From: Methylovulum psychrotolerans
GTDB lineage: Bacteria > Pseudomonadota > Gammaproteobacteria > Methylococcales > Methylomonadaceae
Direction of reading: 5' to 3'
DNA length: 64,000 nt
Assembly (NCBI RefSeq): GCF_002923755.1
Contig: NZ_PGFZ01000014.1
Location: 1-64,000, forward strand
A program made the position numbers and the translations under genes. Under the pieces are notes generated by a model. The model was not told where the DNA came from. It did no database searches and worked only from the letters and a program-made list of their open reading frames with translations. The number at the start of each line of letters is the position of its first letter. Position 1 is the first letter of the stretch. Of the stretch, positions 62,113 to 64,000 are shown one piece after another.

Positions 62113-63321
62113 CTACGCATACGTCGGCTTAAACGCCTGTTCTGGATTAGCCACAGGGCCGTTACCATCCCAGTACGGTGACAATTTACGCAAGGTGGCG
62201 ACCACGCCTGGCATGACTTTCAGCACTTCGTCGACTTCGTGCATGGAATTATAGCGGGAAAACGAGAAGCGTATTGTACCGTGGGCTGCTGTGTAGGGAA
62301 TATCCATCGCCCGCATAACGTGCGAAGGTTCCAAAGAACCTGACGTACAGGCCGAGCCGCTGGAAGCGGCAATACCCGCTTTATTCAGCAACATCAAAAT
62401 CGCTTCGCCTTCGATGTACTCAAAAGCAATGTCGGTGGTGTTGGGCAATCGGTTATTCATATCCCCGGTGACGAAACAATGTGGGATCTGTTCGGTAATG
62501 CCGCGCTCCAAACGGTCACGCATGGCTTTGACATGAGTATTTTCGTATTCGATATGCTCTAAAGCCAGCTCGCAGGCCTTGCCTAAACCGACAATAGAGG
62601 CGGTATTCTCTGTACCCGCCCGTCGGCCACGCTCCTGATGGCCACCCCGTAACAGCGGACGGTAGCGGGTGCCACGGCGCAGATATAACACGCCAATACC
62701 TTTAGGGGCGTGCAGTTTATGGCCGGACAGCGACAGCATGTCGATTTTAGTATCCTGTAACATCATCGGGATTTTGCCGACTGCCTGCACGGCATCGGTA
62801 TGGAACATCACGCCTGCCGCATTAGCCAGTTCCGCCATCTCCACGACCGGAAACAGCGTTCCCGTTTCGTTATTGGCCCACATGACCGAGACAATGGCGA
62901 CTTGCTCGGACAGCAGTTTTTTATAAGCTTCCAAGTTTAAGCGGCCTGCTTTATCGACAGGCATCCGGTGGATAGTGTAGCCTTCTTTTTCTAGCGCTTC
63001 GCACAGGCTTAAAATCGCCGGATGCTCAACGGTGGTGGTGATGATTTCTTTTTTGTTCGGCTGGGCTTTAATGGCGGACAAAATCGCGGTGGAATTGGAT
63101 TCCGTACCGCAAGACGTGAAGATAATTTCCGAATCATGCTCACAGCCGATCAGGTTTTGCACTTGTTGGCGGGCCTGTTTAAGGCCACGCGCCACACCGT
63201 CGGCAAATTTATGGATGGATGAGGGGTTGCCGTATTGCTCCAGAAAATAAGGGATCATCACATCAACCACAGCATGATCCACTTTGGTGGTGGCATTGTT
63301 GTCCAGATAAATATCGGTCAT
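62113..63321 (-). CDS. nifS: Cysteine desulfurase NifS
   Basis: A 402-residue PLP enzyme that mobilises sulfur from cysteine for nitrogenase iron-sulfur clusters. The PLP lysine lies in LSGHKLHAPKGIGVLY, and the active-site cysteine in ASSGSACTSGSLEPSHVM. IYLDNNATTKVD opens the protein; WANNETGTLFPV is also typical. The 402-residue length, the NifS-type sequence and the neighbouring nifU favour NifS over IscS. It lies 10 bases downstream of nifU and is translated from ATG 63321. Confidence 0.95.
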   Translation of the reverse strand: MTDIYLDNNATTKVDHAVVDVMIPYFLEQYGNPSSIHKFADGVARGLKQARQQVQNLIGCEHDSEIIFTSCGTESNSTAILSAIKAQPNKKEIITTTVEHPAILSLCEALEKEGYTIHRMPVDKAGRLNLEAYKKLLSEQVAIVSVMWANNETGTLFPVVEMAELANAAGVMFHTDAVQAVGKIPMMLQDTKIDMLSLSGHKLHAPKGIGVLYLRRGTRYRPLLRGGHQERGRRAGTENTASIVGLGKACELALEHIEYENTHVKAMRDRLERGITEQIPHCFVTGDMNNRLPNTTDIAFEYIEGEAILMLLNKAGIAASSGSACTSGSLEPSHVMRAMDIPYTAAHGTIRFSFSRYNSMHEVDEVLKVMPGVVATLRKLSPYWDGNGPVANPEQAFKPTYA

Positions 63322-63331
63322 GACAGTTGTC

Positions 63332-64000
63332 CTATGCTGTTGCTATGTTCACAAGTTTGGCCATTTCCGAAGCAGGGACGACTTTAATAAACTCGCCCAT
63401 CACTTCCATCAGCCGTTGTTGGATACCCGCTATGGTCATTGCCGCCATTTGGCAACCGCTACACGCACCTGTCATATTGACGTAGGCGGTATTGCCTATC
63501 ACTTCGACCAATTCGACATCACCGCCGTCGGCCATTAGCGAAGGCCGTAACGATTCCAGCACTTGTTCGATTTTTTTGATGCGTTGCAGATTAGTCAGCG
63601 AGCCTTTGACCTCGGCGACCACCGGTTTGCTGACCGGCGCGGCTTCGGGGTCAAATTTCTCGCCTTTTTCCGCCAAGACTTTTTCCAGAATCGCTTCAAT
63701 GTCTTCATGGCAAGCCGCGCAACCGCCGCCCGCTTTCGTAAAGTTAGTCACATCTTGGACGGTACGCAATTTATTGGCCCAGACCATTTCCTCAATCATA
63801 ACGGCATCGATGGCGAAACATTTGCAGATTAACGCGCCTTCCGCATGGTCATCCGCCCATTCTTCACCCCGATAATTGGCGATCGCCGCTTGTAAGGCTT
63901 CCCTTCCCATGACCGAACAGTGCATTTTTTCTGGCGGCAGACCTTCCAGATGGTCGGCGATGTCTTGGTTAGTGACTTTTAAGGCTTCGTCCAGCGTCAT
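63332..64000 (-). CDS. nifU: Iron-sulfur cluster scaffold NifU (3' part, cut by the window edge)
   Basis: The frame is open to the window edge, so the N-terminus is missing. Visible parts: the end of the IscU-like domain (residues equivalent to [21 protein letters not shown]), the central BFD-type [2Fe-2S] ferredoxin domain with CKC and CAAC motifs ([21 protein letters not shown]), and the C-terminal Nfu domain with GACSGCQMA. NifU assembles clusters with sulfur from NifS and passes them to nitrogenase. Its stop is 10 bases before nifS. Confidence 0.95.
   Translation of the reverse strand: MTLDEALKVTNQDIADHLEGLPPEKMHCSVMGREALQAAIANYRGEEWADDHAEGALICKCFAIDAVMIEEMVWANKLRTVQDVTNFTKAGGGCAACHEDIEAILEKVLAEKGEKFDPEAAPVSKPVVAEVKGSLTNLQRIKKIEQVLESLRPSLMADGGDVELVEVIGNTAYVNMTGACSGCQMAAMTIAGIQQRLMEVMGEFIKVVPASEMAKLVNIATA

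Overview
The window looks like chromosome of a diazotrophic gammaproteobacterium, most plausibly an aerobic methanotroph (Methylococcales) or a close relative. The evidence is a nifL-nifA pair facing a complete rnfABCDGEH operon, nifS and the end of nifU at the right edge, a molybdate uptake locus (modABC, modE, porin), and metE/metR. No methane monooxygenase gene is present, so the methanotroph label is inference. There are no tRNA or rRNA genes and no CRISPR array.

Layout. 0-6 kb: an unrecognised gene, a small RsbW-like ATPase, then a three-gene ABC-2 transporter whose last gene fuses a membrane domain to a gluzincin-type metallopeptidase. 6-13.5 kb (minus): a tight overlapping operon SWIM zinc finger - DUF5691 - MoxR AAA+ ATPase - DUF5682 - VWA, resembling the E. 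coli yehLMPQ set. 13.6-18.4 kb: modABC (minus) divergent from a phosphate-selective-type porin and modE (plus). 18.5-31 kb (minus): nine genes in one direction, namely a GMC oxidoreductase with [3Fe-4S]-type cysteines, a VioB-type ferritin-like protein, an FAD-sorbitol-dehydrogenase-type small subunit, an exported IolE-like protein, a second TIM-barrel isomerase, a SnoaL-like protein, a DyP peroxidase, a copper radical oxidase (AA5 type) and a GH15 glucoamylase with a starch-binding domain. This is the best candidate for an undescribed system: a carbohydrate-oxidation module in which peroxide-forming oxidase and peroxidase are neighbours.

31-35 kb: a palindromic MITE-like element and a DUF3142/helical-repeat gene pair. 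35-44 kb: nifLA (minus) and rnfABCDGEH (plus). The intergenic region holds two TGT-N10-ACA NifA-type sites and a good -24/-12 sigma54 promoter placed just before rnfA, so rnf is predicted to be NifA-controlled and to supply low-potential electrons to nitrogenase. 44-50 kb: a RoxA/MauG-like dihaem cytochrome, a multicopper oxidase and a PsiD/PSD-like decarboxylase, a second MITE-like element, and a cupredoxin gene whose metal-binding end is displaced by a one-base frameshift.

50-60 kb: metE/metR, a Uma2-type nuclease, a three-gene operon ending in an ABC1/UbiB-type kinase, an old yellow enzyme and a hotdog-like protein. 60-62 kb: an RTX protein made almost entirely of calcium-binding repeats, with a 243-bp higher-order repeat in three tandem copies. 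62-64 kb: nifS and the 3' part of nifU. All starts, motifs and hairpins were read by eye; family names come from motif recognition, not database searches.
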